Source of the DNA: Thermoanaerobaculia bacterium
GTDB lineage: Bacteria > Acidobacteriota > Thermoanaerobaculia > Multivoradales > JAGPDF01
Reading direction: 5' to 3'
Assembly: GCA_018057705.1 (NCBI GenBank)
Contig: JAGPDF010000001.1
Coordinates: 1-64,000, forward strand
DNA length: 64,000 nucleotides
The notes beneath the pieces are model-generated. The model searched no databases. It had not been told where the DNA came from and saw only the letters and a list, made by a program, of their open reading frames with translations. Position numbers and translations under genes: made by a program. This document shows positions 26,833 to 36,704 of the stretch, piece after piece. Every line of letters begins with the position of its first letter. Positions within the stretch are counted from its first letter, which is position 1.

Positions 26833-27043
26833 CGTCTGCTCTGCCCGGTGCGCGCCACGGTGCCGGCGGTGCCGGCCGAGGCCGATCCCTCCCGGCGGAG
26901 GAGCCGTGTACTCTGCCTGACGCGCGCCGCACGAGACCCGACCCGCGGTGCGGCCGCAACCGCCATGACTGTGAGTAGCATCGAGCACCCGCCCCTCTTC
27001 GCCTGCTTTTCAAATCTAAATTGCAGCGCGGCCAACGTGAAGC

Positions 27044-27088
27044 GCACTTTCTACGCCCGGGCGCGCCGGCTCACTAGGTAGAAACTAC
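27044..27088 (-). promoter_or_regulatory. Inverted-repeat regulatory element, copy D
   Basis: The arms are GCACTTTCTAC (27044-27054) and GTAGAAACTAC (27078-27088), with a 23-base spacer. On the minus strand the proximal arm reads GTAGAAAGTGCGCTTCACG, and TTAGAT (27014-27019) follows at the -10-like distance of 36 bases. It therefore faces the five-gene signalling operon starting at 26832, with a leader of about 170 bases. The distal arm diverges after GTAGAAACT, and there is no gene on that side to activate. Confidence 0.7.
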
Positions 27089-27117
27089 TCAGGGAAGCCC
27101 AGGGCCAGGAGGTCGGC

Positions 27118-28269
27118 CTAGGAGCCGACGGTCGCCTCGGGGACCTGCTCCACCGGCCCGATCGGCCCCACTGCCCCGCCCTCGCGCGCGGCGTCCACGC
27201 GGCCATCGCGAAAGAGCTCCAGCAGCGACCAGCCGATCGCGAAGAGCGCCGGGCCGACGAGCAGTCCGACGACACCGAAGAGCTTGAGGCCTCCGAGAAC
27301 GGCGAAGAAGACCACCAACTCATGGAGCCCCGTGCGGCCGCCGACCAGATAGGGCCGCAGAAAGTTGTCGATTGTTCCAATCAGCAGCGCCCCGACCGCG
27401 CAGAGCGCGATCGCCTTCCCGGGCTCCCCGGCGACCATGAGTAGGATCGCCGCTGGCAGCCAGATCGCACCGGCGCCGATCATCGGAATCATGGCGAAGA
27501 AGGCCATGACGACGCCCCAAAGGATCGGCGACGGCAGGCCGAGGACCGCGAACATCGCTCCCCCCAGGGCCCCCTGCAGGGCGGCGACCGCGAGCACGCC
27601 GACCACCGAAGCGTTCACGACCTCCACCGTGCGGCCGATCAGGAGGTCGCTCTGGCGGCGCGACAGGGGCAGAAGCCCGCGCAGAACGGCCTCGAACCGG
27701 TCGGCGTCGCGCAGCATGAAGAAGAGACTGAAGACGATCATCACGAATCCGACCAGAGCCCACAGTACGCTGCCGACAAGACCCACCGAACGCTTCACCA
27801 TCGACTCGCCGAGGGCGGTGAGGCTCTCCTGGATGCGCCCGACGTCGATCCGCTCCACGAAGGGAAAGCGTTGGGCAAGATCGCCGCGCCAGCGGGCCGC
27901 GCGCGCCTGCAGAACGGGATCGCCGGCCCATTCGCTCCATTTCGCGGGCGCCTCGTCGATGAGCGACCCGACCTCAGCCGCGACCGCCACCGTGATCGCT
28001 CCTACCGGCAGCAGGACTGAAACGATCGCCACCGAGAGCGTCAGGGCGGCCGCGAGATTCCGGCGGCGGGTGCGGGCGAGGATCTGGCGGAAGAGGGGCC
28101 GGAACATCGAGGCCAGCACCATCGCCCAAAGGAGAATCGTCGCGAAGGGCTGCAGGGTGCGCCAGCAGAGGTAGGCCGCGACGGCGGTCAGCACCGCGAG
28201 CAGAATCCGGGCTTTCGCGGCCTCTCGCGGTACGGGCGACTCCGACGTGCCCTGCAGCTCCTGGCTCAT
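27118..28269 (-). CDS. AI-2E/PerM-family membrane protein
   Basis: This 383-residue inner-membrane protein has about seven to eight helices in the AI-2E family arrangement: an N-terminal pair, a long periplasmic or cytoplasmic loop (about 95-160), then a helical core. The motifs GVVMAFFAMIPMIGAGAIWLP, split by helix, and DNFLRPYLVGGRTGLH are hallmarks. Family members include the E. coli TqsA quorum-signal exporter and sodium/proton antiporters, so the substrate is uncertain. ATG 28269 is preferred over the upstream GTG because of a GAGG seven bases before it. It ends 30 bases before inverted repeat D and is divergent from the FAD oxidoreductase gene. Confidence 0.85.
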   Translation of the reverse strand: MSQELQGTSESPVPREAAKARILLAVLTAVAAYLCWRTLQPFATILLWAMVLASMFRPLFRQILARTRRRNLAAALTLSVAIVSVLLPVGAITVAVAAEVGSLIDEAPAKWSEWAGDPVLQARAARWRGDLAQRFPFVERIDVGRIQESLTALGESMVKRSVGLVGSVLWALVGFVMIVFSLFFMLRDADRFEAVLRGLLPLSRRQSDLLIGRTVEVVNASVVGVLAVAALQGALGGAMFAVLGLPSPILWGVVMAFFAMIPMIGAGAIWLPAAILLMVAGEPGKAIALCAVGALLIGTIDNFLRPYLVGGRTGLHELVVFFAVLGGLKLFGVVGLLVGPALFAIGWSLLELFRDGRVDAAREGGAVGPIGPVEQVPEATVGS

Positions 28270-28396
28270 CCCAATCCTCGCTTTCTCGGGCACCGCGGTG
28301 CCGCCCTCACTTCGCCTTCCTCACCCACGGGGGCCGGAGGAGTCGCAGCGCCGGCCTGCCGTGCGACGGGTGGCCACCCGGGCGTACGATGCAGCA

Positions 28397-29545
28397 ATGA
28401 TGCCGCGCGCGAAGGCAGCCCGCCGATTGGTCCTCCTCGGCGGTGGACACGCTCACGTTCACCTGCTCGCCCAGGCGGCGCGGGCGCCGCTCGCCCCTCC
28501 GGGGGAGCTCGAACTGACGCTGGTTTCGCCGTACGAACGCCACCTCTATTCGGGAATGGTGCCGGGCTACCTGCAGGGGATCTACGCCGAGACCGATCTC
28601 ACCTTCGACCTGCGCGCCCTCGCGGCGCGCGCCGGCGCGCGATTCATCACAGCGAAGGCGGACCGGATCGACGCTGCAGCGCGGCGGGTCGAGGTCGCCG
28701 GCGAACGGCTCCCCTACGACCTGCTGTCGCTCGACGTCGGCTCCGAGCCGGCGGGCCTCGAGACGTCGGGCGTACGCGAGCACGCGCTCACCGTCCGCCC
28801 GATGAACCGCGCGGCCGCCTTGCGGCGACGCGCCGAGGAGCTGTTCGCGTCCGGCGCCGCCGACAGAGTCGAAGTTGCGGTCGTGGGCGGCGGCGCTGCC
28901 GGAGTCGAAGTGGCGTTCGCGCTCGAACGGTTGGGCCGCGAGCGCGCCGCCCGTGTCCGGGTGACGATCGTCGAGGCCGCCACGGACGTGGTTCCGGAGT
29001 TCTCGCGGCGTGTTCAGGGGATCGCCGGGCGACTGCTCGCGGCGCGCGGCATCGCCGTCTGCGCCGGCCGTCCGGTCGCCGCCGTCGAGGCGGCGAGCGT
29101 GGTGCTCGACGACGGTCGGCGACTGCCTTCGCAACTCACCGTCTGGATCGCGGGCGCGGCCGCGCCCCGCCTGCTCGCCGAGTCCGACCTTCCGAAGGAT
29201 CCGGACGGCTTCCTCTTGGTCGACGCGACCCTGCGCGCCGTCGACGGAGGGCCGCTCTTCGGCGCCGGCGACTGCATCGGGATCGCCGGCTACCCCGGGC
29301 TCGCCAAGGCCGGCGTCTACGCGGTCCGCGAGGCGCCGATCCTCGACCACAACCTGCGGGCCGCCCTCGCCGGCACCGAGCCCCGACGCTTTCGTCCCCA
29401 AGCCGGCTTTCTCGCGCTGCTCAACAGCGCCGACGGCCGCGCGATCTGGCGGTGGAAGGGGCTCGCCGGACATTCGAGGCTCGCCTGGCGGCTCAAGGAC
29501 CGCCTCGACCGCGCCTTCCTGCGGCGCTATCCGGAGGCCCGGTGA
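28397..29545 (+). CDS. FAD/NAD(P)-dependent oxidoreductase, NDH-2/SelD-associated type
   Basis: This 382-residue flavoprotein has an N-terminal FAD-binding motif LVLLGGGHAHVHLL (about 10-23). A central NAD(P)-binding motif VAVVGGGAAGVEVAF (about 155-170) and a second FAD segment GPLFGAGDCIGI follow. GGGHAHV with YSGMVPGY is characteristic of the dinucleotide-disulfide oxidoreductase subgroup that is sometimes fused to selenophosphate synthetase SelD. Here it stands alone, with no SelD visible. It probably oxidises NADH or NADPH toward a quinone or small acceptor. Two adjacent ATG codons (28397 and 28400) make the exact start uncertain by one residue. Confidence 0.82.
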   Translation: MMPRAKAARRLVLLGGGHAHVHLLAQAARAPLAPPGELELTLVSPYERHLYSGMVPGYLQGIYAETDLTFDLRALAARAGARFITAKADRIDAAARRVEVAGERLPYDLLSLDVGSEPAGLETSGVREHALTVRPMNRAAALRRRAEELFASGAADRVEVAVVGGGAAGVEVAFALERLGRERAARVRVTIVEAATDVVPEFSRRVQGIAGRLLAARGIAVCAGRPVAAVEAASVVLDDGRRLPSQLTVWIAGAAAPRLLAESDLPKDPDGFLLVDATLRAVDGGPLFGAGDCIGIAGYPGLAKAGVYAVREAPILDHNLRAALAGTEPRRFRPQAGFLALLNSADGRAIWRWKGLAGHSRLAWRLKDRLDRAFLRRYPEAR

Positions 29546-29570
29546 CGAAGGGGTGACCGTCAAAAGAATT

Positions 29571-29672
29571 CGTGACAGTTACCAATTGAATGACCCCGCC
29601 CCCTCCCATGGCTTTGGAGAGCGGGTCGGAAATCAGTAACTGTCACGGTTTTTGGAAATGCGTGACAGTTAC
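29571..29672. repeat. Three-copy CGTGACAGTTAC repeat forming hairpins
   Basis: The 12-base word CGTGACAGTTAC occurs at 29571-29582 and 29661-29672 and in inverted orientation at 29636-29647. The inverted copy can pair with either partner to give perfect 12-bp stems. The shorter hairpin has a 13-base loop containing GTTTTTGG. It lies between two convergent genes, so it could end both transcripts. The layout resembles REP-like elements mobilised by Y1 transposases, but no transposase gene is in the window. Confidence 0.75.
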
Positions 29673-29678
29673 CGGTTT

Positions 29679-31247
29679 TCAGGGCTGGGGCGCGGCCTCG
29701 GCGACGGTCAGGAACATCGGCGACCCCGGACCGAGCGGCAGCTCGAGCAGCACCCAGCCCACGAACAGCAGGCTCCAGCCGATCCAGAAGACGAAGGTGT
29801 AGGGCAGCATCGTTGCGACGACGGTGCCGAGCCCCGCCTTGGGCTCGTACTTCTGGACGAAGGCGATGATCAGCGCGAAGTAGCTCATCATCGGCGAGAT
29901 GATGTTGGTCACGCTGTCGCCGACGCGGTAGGCAGCCTGGGTGAGCTCGGGGCTGTAGCCCAGGAGCGCGAACATCGGGACGAAGACCGGCGCCATGACC
30001 GCCCACTTCGCCGAAGCACTGCCCATGGCGAGGTTGATCACCGCCGCGAGCAGGATGAAGGCGAGGAGGAGCGGAATCTCGTGCAGCCCGGCGCCGCGCA
30101 GGAAGTCGGCGCCGCGCACCGCGAAGATCAGCCCCAGATTCGTCCAGTTGAAGAAGGCGACGAACTGCGCGGCGAAGAAGACCAGGACGAGGTAACCGCC
30201 CATGGTCGACATCTGCTGGCTCATCCCTTTGATCACGTCGGCGTCGTTCTTGACCGTGCCGGCGCCGACGCCGTAGGCCACTCCGAGCATCGTGCCGGCG
30301 AGGAAGATCACGGTCACGATGCCGGAGAGGAACGGCGAGTGGATCACGCTCCCGGTCCCCTCCTGGCGCAGGAACCCCTGGGCAGGCAGGAGGCCCCAAA
30401 GCAGAACAGCGGTGATGCCGGCCAGGGTGAGGAAGGCGAACTTCAGGCCGCGCTTCTCGGCCGGCGTCAGCCGCTGGAGCTCGGGCGCCTCGACGGCGCC
30501 GGAATAGGCGCCGAAGCGCGGCGCGACGATGCGCTCGGTGACCCAGGTGCCGAGCGCCGCGATCAGGAAGGTCGAGGCGACCATGAAGTAGTAGTTGCAG
30601 GCCGGGTTGACCTCGTAGCCGGGCAGCACGATGCGCGCCGCCTCCTGCGTGAGGCCGGAGAGCAGCGGGTCGACCGTGCCGAGCAGCAGATTCGCACTGT
30701 ACCCGCCCGAGACACCGGCAAAGGCCGCCGCCATGCCGACGACCGGATGGCGGCCGACCGCCTGGAAGATGATGCCGGCGAGGGGGATGAGGAGGACGTA
30801 CCCGACCTCGCTGGCGGCGTTCGACATCACGCCGGCGAAGACGATGACCAGAGTCAGGAGCTTGCGCGGCGCGCCGAGAACGAGCAGCCGCAAGAGGGCA
30901 CCGATGAAGCCGCTCGACTCGCAGATGCCGATGCCGATGAGCGCCACCAGCACCGTCCCGAGAGGAGCGAAGCCGGTGAAGTTGGTCACTGTCTGGCGCA
31001 GGATCCGGTGCAGGCCGTCGATCGACAGCAGCGAGACCGGGCGGACCGCCTCGCCGGTGACCGGGTGCATCGCGACCAGATCGAGCCGCAGCGCGATATC
31101 GGAGGCGACGATGATGAAGAGCGCCAGCAGCGCGAACAGCGTCGCGGGATGCGGCAGCGCGTTCCCGGCACGCTCGACGCCGGAGAGAAAGCGGTCGAGC
31201 GCCGTGCGCTTCGCGCCAGGCTTGGGTGCAGCGGTCGTCTCGGTCAT
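29679..31247 (-). CDS. AbgT-family transporter
   Basis: This 522-residue inner-membrane protein has about 12 hydrophobic segments. AbgT-family signatures are [21 protein letters not shown] in two parts (near 195-215), [16 protein letters not shown] and [18 protein letters not shown]. coli AbgT imports p-aminobenzoyl-glutamate, while relatives such as MtrF export sulfonamide antimetabolites using the proton gradient; which applies here is unknown. No peptidase genes AbgA/AbgB are adjacent. The gene is convergent with the FAD oxidoreductase across the repeat at 29571-29672. Confidence 0.9.
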   Translation of the reverse strand: MTETTAAPKPGAKRTALDRFLSGVERAGNALPHPATLFALLALFIIVASDIALRLDLVAMHPVTGEAVRPVSLLSIDGLHRILRQTVTNFTGFAPLGTVLVALIGIGICESSGFIGALLRLLVLGAPRKLLTLVIVFAGVMSNAASEVGYVLLIPLAGIIFQAVGRHPVVGMAAAFAGVSGGYSANLLLGTVDPLLSGLTQEAARIVLPGYEVNPACNYYFMVASTFLIAALGTWVTERIVAPRFGAYSGAVEAPELQRLTPAEKRGLKFAFLTLAGITAVLLWGLLPAQGFLRQEGTGSVIHSPFLSGIVTVIFLAGTMLGVAYGVGAGTVKNDADVIKGMSQQMSTMGGYLVLVFFAAQFVAFFNWTNLGLIFAVRGADFLRGAGLHEIPLLLAFILLAAVINLAMGSASAKWAVMAPVFVPMFALLGYSPELTQAAYRVGDSVTNIISPMMSYFALIIAFVQKYEPKAGLGTVVATMLPYTFVFWIGWSLLFVGWVLLELPLGPGSPMFLTVAEAAPQP

Positions 31248-31295
31248 CGGCGCATCGTAAGGAACCGCGCCGCCGCACGCAAGCGCGACCCGCGC

Positions 31296-32057
31296 TCAGA
31301 GGTCGAGCGGAGACTTCTCCGTTGAGTTCGCCGGCAGGGCGGCCTCGCGAAGGGCGAGCATGCGCCGCGCGTGGCGTACGAGCAGCCCGAGGACGACGAT
31401 CGCCGCGACGAGCGCGCCGAGCAGCGCCCAGGGCACCCGCCCCTCGGCGAGACCCTGCGCGACGGCGTCCGCGCCGACCACGTAGAGGACCGTCCCCGGC
31501 AGCATGCAGAGCCATGACCAGAAGATGTAGGTGCCGAACGAGACGCGGGTCAGACCGAAGCCGTAGTTGAGCAGATTGAACGGGAAGATCGGCACGAGCC
31601 GCATGATCGCCACGATGATCGCGCCGTGGCGCTCGGTCAGGGCGTCGAGCCGGCGGAACCTCTCGTTGCCCTCGAGCCAGCGCGACACTGCATCGCGCGC
31701 GAACCAGCGCGCCAGGGCAAAGGCGCCGGCGGCGCCCAGCGTCGACCCGATACTGACCAGCACGACGCCCGTCACCGACCCGAACATCGCCCCCGCGGCG
31801 ACAGTCAGGACCGAGGCCGGCAGCGCCACGGTCGTCGCGACACCGTAGATCAGCACGAAGACAACCGCGCCGAGCGGCCCCAGCGCGAGGATCCAGGCCC
31901 GGAGCTCGACCAGCCGATCGCCCAGCCCGAGAAGCTCGAAGGAGACGACGAGCGCCGCCAGGACGACGACGAACAGGACCGGTTTCAGCCAGCCCCGGCG
32001 GCGAAAGGGAACCGCCGCAACGCGCTGCGCACCATCTTCATCTCCCGACTCGATCAC
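31296..32057 (-). CDS. TVP38/TMEM64-family (VTT domain) membrane protein
   Basis: This 253-residue protein has about six hydrophobic helices. The VTT (DedA-like) core contains GSTLGAAGAFALARWFARD and IVAIMRLVPIFPFNLLNYGFG, family hallmarks with the conserved Arg and Pro. DedA-superfamily proteins are linked to lipid flipping and envelope stress. The start is GTG 32057, set by GGAGGAATC immediately upstream; longer frames lack a ribosome binding site. It is divergent from the ArsS-like radical SAM gene. A TVP38 gene beside such a radical SAM enzyme is a known arrangement. Confidence 0.85.
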   Translation of the reverse strand: MIESGDEDGAQRVAAVPFRRRGWLKPVLFVVVLAALVVSFELLGLGDRLVELRAWILALGPLGAVVFVLIYGVATTVALPASVLTVAAGAMFGSVTGVVLVSIGSTLGAAGAFALARWFARDAVSRWLEGNERFRRLDALTERHGAIIVAIMRLVPIFPFNLLNYGFGLTRVSFGTYIFWSWLCMLPGTVLYVVGADAVAQGLAEGRVPWALLGALVAAIVVLGLLVRHARRMLALREAALPANSTEKSPLDL

Positions 32058-32176
32058 GATTCCTCCCCATCGACCTGCGGTTCCGACACGGAAGACGTTA
32101 CCTTGGATGCGTCCCTTCTCGTCATCGCCCCCGGTTCTCTCCCGGCCTTCTGACAGACTAGAGGAGAGGACCCTGC

Positions 32177-33199
32177 ATGCCCCCTTCCCGAACATCGCGA
32201 CTGCCCGTGCTGCCGGCGCCCCTGCGGGACGCCACCTTCGACGACGCCCTGAGCCGGAACGGGCTGGGTGCGCTCAGCCGCGCCCGGGTGACGACACTGC
32301 AGGTCAACGTCGGGCGGTTGTGCAATCTCGCCTGCCATCATTGTCATGTCGAGGCCGGTCCGAAACGCACCGAGTCGCTCTCCGCGGTGATCGCCGACCG
32401 GCTGCTCGAGCTGCTCGCCCTGAGCCCGGAGGTCGCCGTGCTCGATCTGACAGGCGGCGCCCCGGAGATGAATCCCGAGTTCCGGCGCCTGGTCGCGAGT
32501 GCTCGCGCGCTGCGGAGGCGGGTGATCGACCGCTGTAATCTCTCGATCCTCGAGCAGCCGGGCCACGACGACCTCGCCGGCTTCCTCGCCGCGCACCAGG
32601 TCGAGATCGTCGCGAGTCTCCCCTGCTACACGGAGGGGAACGTGGATCAACAGCGCGGGCGCGGCACCTTCGACGAGAGCATCGCGGCCCTGCGGCGCTT
32701 GAACGCGCTCGGGTACGGCAAGCCGGGCTCGGCGCTGCGCCTCGATCTGGTCTACAACCCGCTGGGGCCATCGCTGCCGCCGGCGCAGGCGGCTCTCGAG
32801 CTCGACTACAAGCGCGAGCTGGGCGAGCGCTTCGGCATCGAGTTCCATCACCTGATCACGATCACCAACATGCCGATCCGCCGCTTCGCCGAGCAGCTCG
32901 AACGCCTCGGCAAGACCGCGAGCTACCAGAAGCTGCTCGTCGCGAGCTTCAACCCGGCGACCGTCAACGGCCTGATGTGCCGCACCCAGGTGAGCGTCGA
33001 CTGGAACGGCGACCTCTACGACTGCGACTTCAACCTGATGCTCGAGCTGCCACTGCCGGCGGAAGAGGGGGCGGTGCGCCGGACGATCTGGGACATCGCG
33101 CGCCTCGAGGACCTCTCCGGCAGCGCCATCGCCACCGCCGGCCACTGCTTCGGCTGCACCGCCGGCGCCGGCTCGAGCTGCTCGGGAGCGCTTGCCTGA
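32177..33199 (+). CDS. ArsS-like radical SAM enzyme
   Basis: This 340-residue radical SAM enzyme has the [4Fe-4S]-binding C49-x3-C53-x2-C56 in CNLACHHC. LTGGAPEMNPEF and CRTQVSVDWNGDLYDCDFNLM are typical of the arsenosugar biosynthesis ArsS / DUF3641 family. The C-terminal end GHCFGCTAGAGSSCSG supplies a Cys-rich auxiliary cluster region. Family members attach the adenosyl moiety of SAM to arsenic in some organisms. Many genomes, including this window, carry it without an ars operon, so the substrate is open. It is followed 8 bases later by a DUF547 gene. GAGAGG precedes the ATG. Confidence 0.88.
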   Translation: MPPSRTSRLPVLPAPLRDATFDDALSRNGLGALSRARVTTLQVNVGRLCNLACHHCHVEAGPKRTESLSAVIADRLLELLALSPEVAVLDLTGGAPEMNPEFRRLVASARALRRRVIDRCNLSILEQPGHDDLAGFLAAHQVEIVASLPCYTEGNVDQQRGRGTFDESIAALRRLNALGYGKPGSALRLDLVYNPLGPSLPPAQAALELDYKRELGERFGIEFHHLITITNMPIRRFAEQLERLGKTASYQKLLVASFNPATVNGLMCRTQVSVDWNGDLYDCDFNLMLELPLPAEEGAVRRTIWDIARLEDLSGSAIATAGHCFGCTAGAGSSCSGALA

Positions 33200-33207
33200 G
33201 CCCGCGG

Positions 33208-34035
33208 ATGCGCACGACGGCCACTTCGCCCCGCGGGCTCGCGCCACTGGCTTTCCTCGCGCGCTTGCTCCTGCTTTCCTGCGCTTCTCTTCCCGGCACC
33301 GTGGCGGCCGCGGAGTTTCCCCATGCGGATTGGACCGCCGTCCTCGAGCGCTTCGTCGACGAAGGCGGGCGTGTCGACTATGCCGGTCTCGCCGGTGACC
33401 GCGGCGTGCTCGACCGCTACCTCGGGAGCCTCGCGCAGGAGAGCCCCGACTCCACGCCGGCGCTCTTCCCGACCCGCGCCGACGAGCTCGCCTACTGGCT
33501 CAACGCCTACAACGCCCTGGTCGTCGCTGGCGTTCTCGACCGCGGCGTCGAGACCCCGAGCGTCTGGGGCGACGGCCTCTTCGGCATCGGCTTTTTCACC
33601 GTCCGCCGCGCGACGCTCGGCGGACGCAGAATGAGTCTCAAGGGTCTGGAAGACGAGCAGGTGCGCGAGCGCTTCCACGATCCGCGCGTCCACGCCGCTC
33701 TCAACTGCGCCTCGGTCGGCTGTCCGCGCCTGCCGCGGCGCGCCTTCGCCGGGGCAACGCTGCAGGCGGAGCTCGACGCGGCCATGAGGGAGTTCGTCAG
33801 CGACGAGCGCAACTGCCGGATCGATACCGCGGCGCGCACGGTTTGGCTGTCGAAGATCTTCGACTGGTTTGACGACGACTTCCTCGACCACGAGCGCGCT
33901 GGCGGAGCGAAAACTCCGACCGTCATCGACTACGTGAACCGCTACCGCGCCGCCGACCAGAGAATCCCGGCCGGCCTACGCGTGCGTTTTCTCGACTACG
34001 ACAAGCGCCTGAACCGGCAGCACGCGCCCGGCTGA
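33208..34035 (+). CDS. DUF547 secreted protein
   Basis: This 275-residue protein has a signal peptide (about 1-34, ending TVAAAEF). A DUF547 domain (about 85-215) contains ELAYWLNAYNALV, LNCASVGCPRL and LSKIFDWF with its conserved Cys pair. DUF547 is a papain-like-fold domain of unknown activity, often found next to ArsS-type radical SAM genes, as here, where only 8 bases separate the genes. It is presumably periplasmic or extracytoplasmic. A terminator follows at 34047. Confidence 0.87.
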   Translation: MRTTATSPRGLAPLAFLARLLLLSCASLPGTVAAAEFPHADWTAVLERFVDEGGRVDYAGLAGDRGVLDRYLGSLAQESPDSTPALFPTRADELAYWLNAYNALVVAGVLDRGVETPSVWGDGLFGIGFFTVRRATLGGRRMSLKGLEDEQVRERFHDPRVHAALNCASVGCPRLPRRAFAGATLQAELDAAMREFVSDERNCRIDTAARTVWLSKIFDWFDDDFLDHERAGGAKTPTVIDYVNRYRAADQRIPAGLRVRFLDYDKRLNRQHAPG

Positions 34036-34046
34036 ATCGGGCGCCG

Positions 34047-34080
34047 CGGCCGGAACGAGCTTTCCGGTGGCCGGTTTTTT
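34047..34080 (+). terminator. Terminator after the DUF547 gene
   Basis: An inner stem CCGGAA/TTCCGG with an outer CGG/CCG pairing, a three-base bulge and then a run of six T forms a plausible intrinsic terminator 11 bases after the stop codon. Confidence 0.6.
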
Positions 34081-34189
34081 CCGGCGATTCGCAGAATCTT
34101 CACGGATCGGCCTGCCGTGCCGCCTCGGTGACCCGCCGTTTTCTCACCGGACGACGCCCATCCGCGACCTTCCAACGCTTCATGGATCG

Positions 34190-34204
34190 TGGCAGGACTC
34201 TTGC
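34190..34204 (+). promoter_or_regulatory. Sigma-54 (-24/-12) promoter of the DUF892 gene
   Basis: TGGCAGGACTCTTGC matches the consensus TGGCACG-N4-TTGC, with TGGCA, the following G and TTGC all present and exactly ten bases between GG and GC. The next base is T, also as expected. The predicted start is near 34216, leaving a 44-base leader that contains AGGAAGAGG before the ATG at 34260. Confidence 0.75.
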
Positions 34205-34259
34205 TCTTACTCCTTTCCGGCAAAGCTGCCGCACTCCAGAAAGGAAGAGGGGACCGCCC

Positions 34260-34766
34260 ATGAAGCTCGAGTCTTTGCACAAGCTCTGGATTCACGAGTT
34301 GAAGGACCTTCACAGCGCCGAGACGCAGCTCCTCGAAGCGCTACCCAGAATGGTCGCCGCCGCCTCGCATGACGAGCTCAAGATGGCGCTGGCCGAGCAC
34401 CTGCAGGAAACCCGCACGCATGTCAGCCGGCTGGAGAAGATCTTCAAGGGGCTCGACTTCTCCGCCTCGGGCCAGCGCTGCAAGGGCATGGAGGGCCTGC
34501 TCGAGGAGGGTCGGGGCCTGCTCGAGGACGCGGCCGACGAGCCACAGGTCCGCGACGCCGCCATCATTGCCGCCTGCCAGCGCGTCGAACACTACGAGAT
34601 CGCCGGTTACGGCACCGCCGGGGCCTTCGCCGAGCTGCTCGGCGAGCACGAAGCGGCGGCCTTGCTGCAGGCGACGCTCGACGAAGAGTCCGCGGCCGAC
34701 ACGGGCCTCTCGCGGCTGGCGCGCAAGCGCATCAATTTCGAAGCGATGGTTGCCGATCGCGCCTGA
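34260..34766 (+). CDS. DUF892 (YciE/YciF-like) ferritin-fold stress protein
   Basis: This 168-residue four-helix protein opens with LHKLWIHELKDLHSAETQLLEALP and, near 106, has CQRVEHYEIAGYGT, each family-defining (split here by domain). DUF892 proteins have a ferritin-like fold; E. coli YciE and YciF are induced by osmotic and other stresses and their reaction is unknown. The Glu and His residues in the two helix pairs could bind metal. The gene has its own strong sigma-54-type promoter. The sigma-54 activator gene at 35226 lies two genes downstream and is a plausible regulator. Confidence 0.9.
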   Translation: MKLESLHKLWIHELKDLHSAETQLLEALPRMVAAASHDELKMALAEHLQETRTHVSRLEKIFKGLDFSASGQRCKGMEGLLEEGRGLLEDAADEPQVRDAAIIAACQRVEHYEIAGYGTAGAFAELLGEHEAAALLQATLDEESAADTGLSRLARKRINFEAMVADRA

Positions 34767-34880
34767 AGCCGGACCGGGTTCCGCCGGACTCAAGGCGAAC
34801 CGTCCGAAGGTAAACTTCACAACGTCCGCTGGGCGCGCCGGAATCCATCGGTGCGCTTTCCGGGCGACCCGAGAGGCGGC

Positions 34881-35171
34881 ATGCCCGATTCCGACGGCAA
34901 GTTAACGCAGATCGAGTCCGCACGGTCCCCCGGAGAAAGCGCGTCCGCGTCTCTGCGGGATCCCGTGCGCCACATCGTCCATGGGCTCAACGGCGCGCTC
35001 AACAGCCTGAGCCTGAACATCGAGCTGCTCGAAAAGGTGGCCGAGACCGGCGACGACAAAGAGCGCCGGGCGCGTTGCCTGGCCAGTCTCCGACGCGCCA
35101 CCCGGGAGATCCAGCAGATCGTCGAACGCGAGCTCTTGCCCCTCGCCCGCGAGGACCGCTCGCGCTCCTGA
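34881..35171 (+). CDS. Small protein with a lone histidine-kinase dimerisation helix
   Basis: This 96-residue protein has a polar N-terminus and then a helical hairpin resembling a DHp domain: RHIVHGLNGALNSLSLNIEL (about 33-52), with a central His in the usual H-G/D-L-N-N position, and a second helix with ASLRRATREIQQIV. There is no ATPase domain. It could be a phosphotransfer protein, a decoy dimerisation partner or a phosphatase cofactor for the response regulator encoded 54 bases downstream. GAGAGGCGGC precedes ATG 34881, supporting it as a real short gene rather than a truncated kinase; no kinase remnants follow. Confidence 0.7.
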   Translation: MPDSDGKLTQIESARSPGESASASLRDPVRHIVHGLNGALNSLSLNIELLEKVAETGDDKERRARCLASLRRATREIQQIVERELLPLAREDRSRS

Positions 35172-35225
35172 GCGCGGCCCGGACGCTTGACCCTACCTCT
35201 CCGATATTCCAGGATCCACCTCTCC

Positions 35226-36677
<1,452 letters not shown>

Positions 36678-36704
36678 AGAAGGCCCGGCGGCGCTGTTGC
36701 GCTG

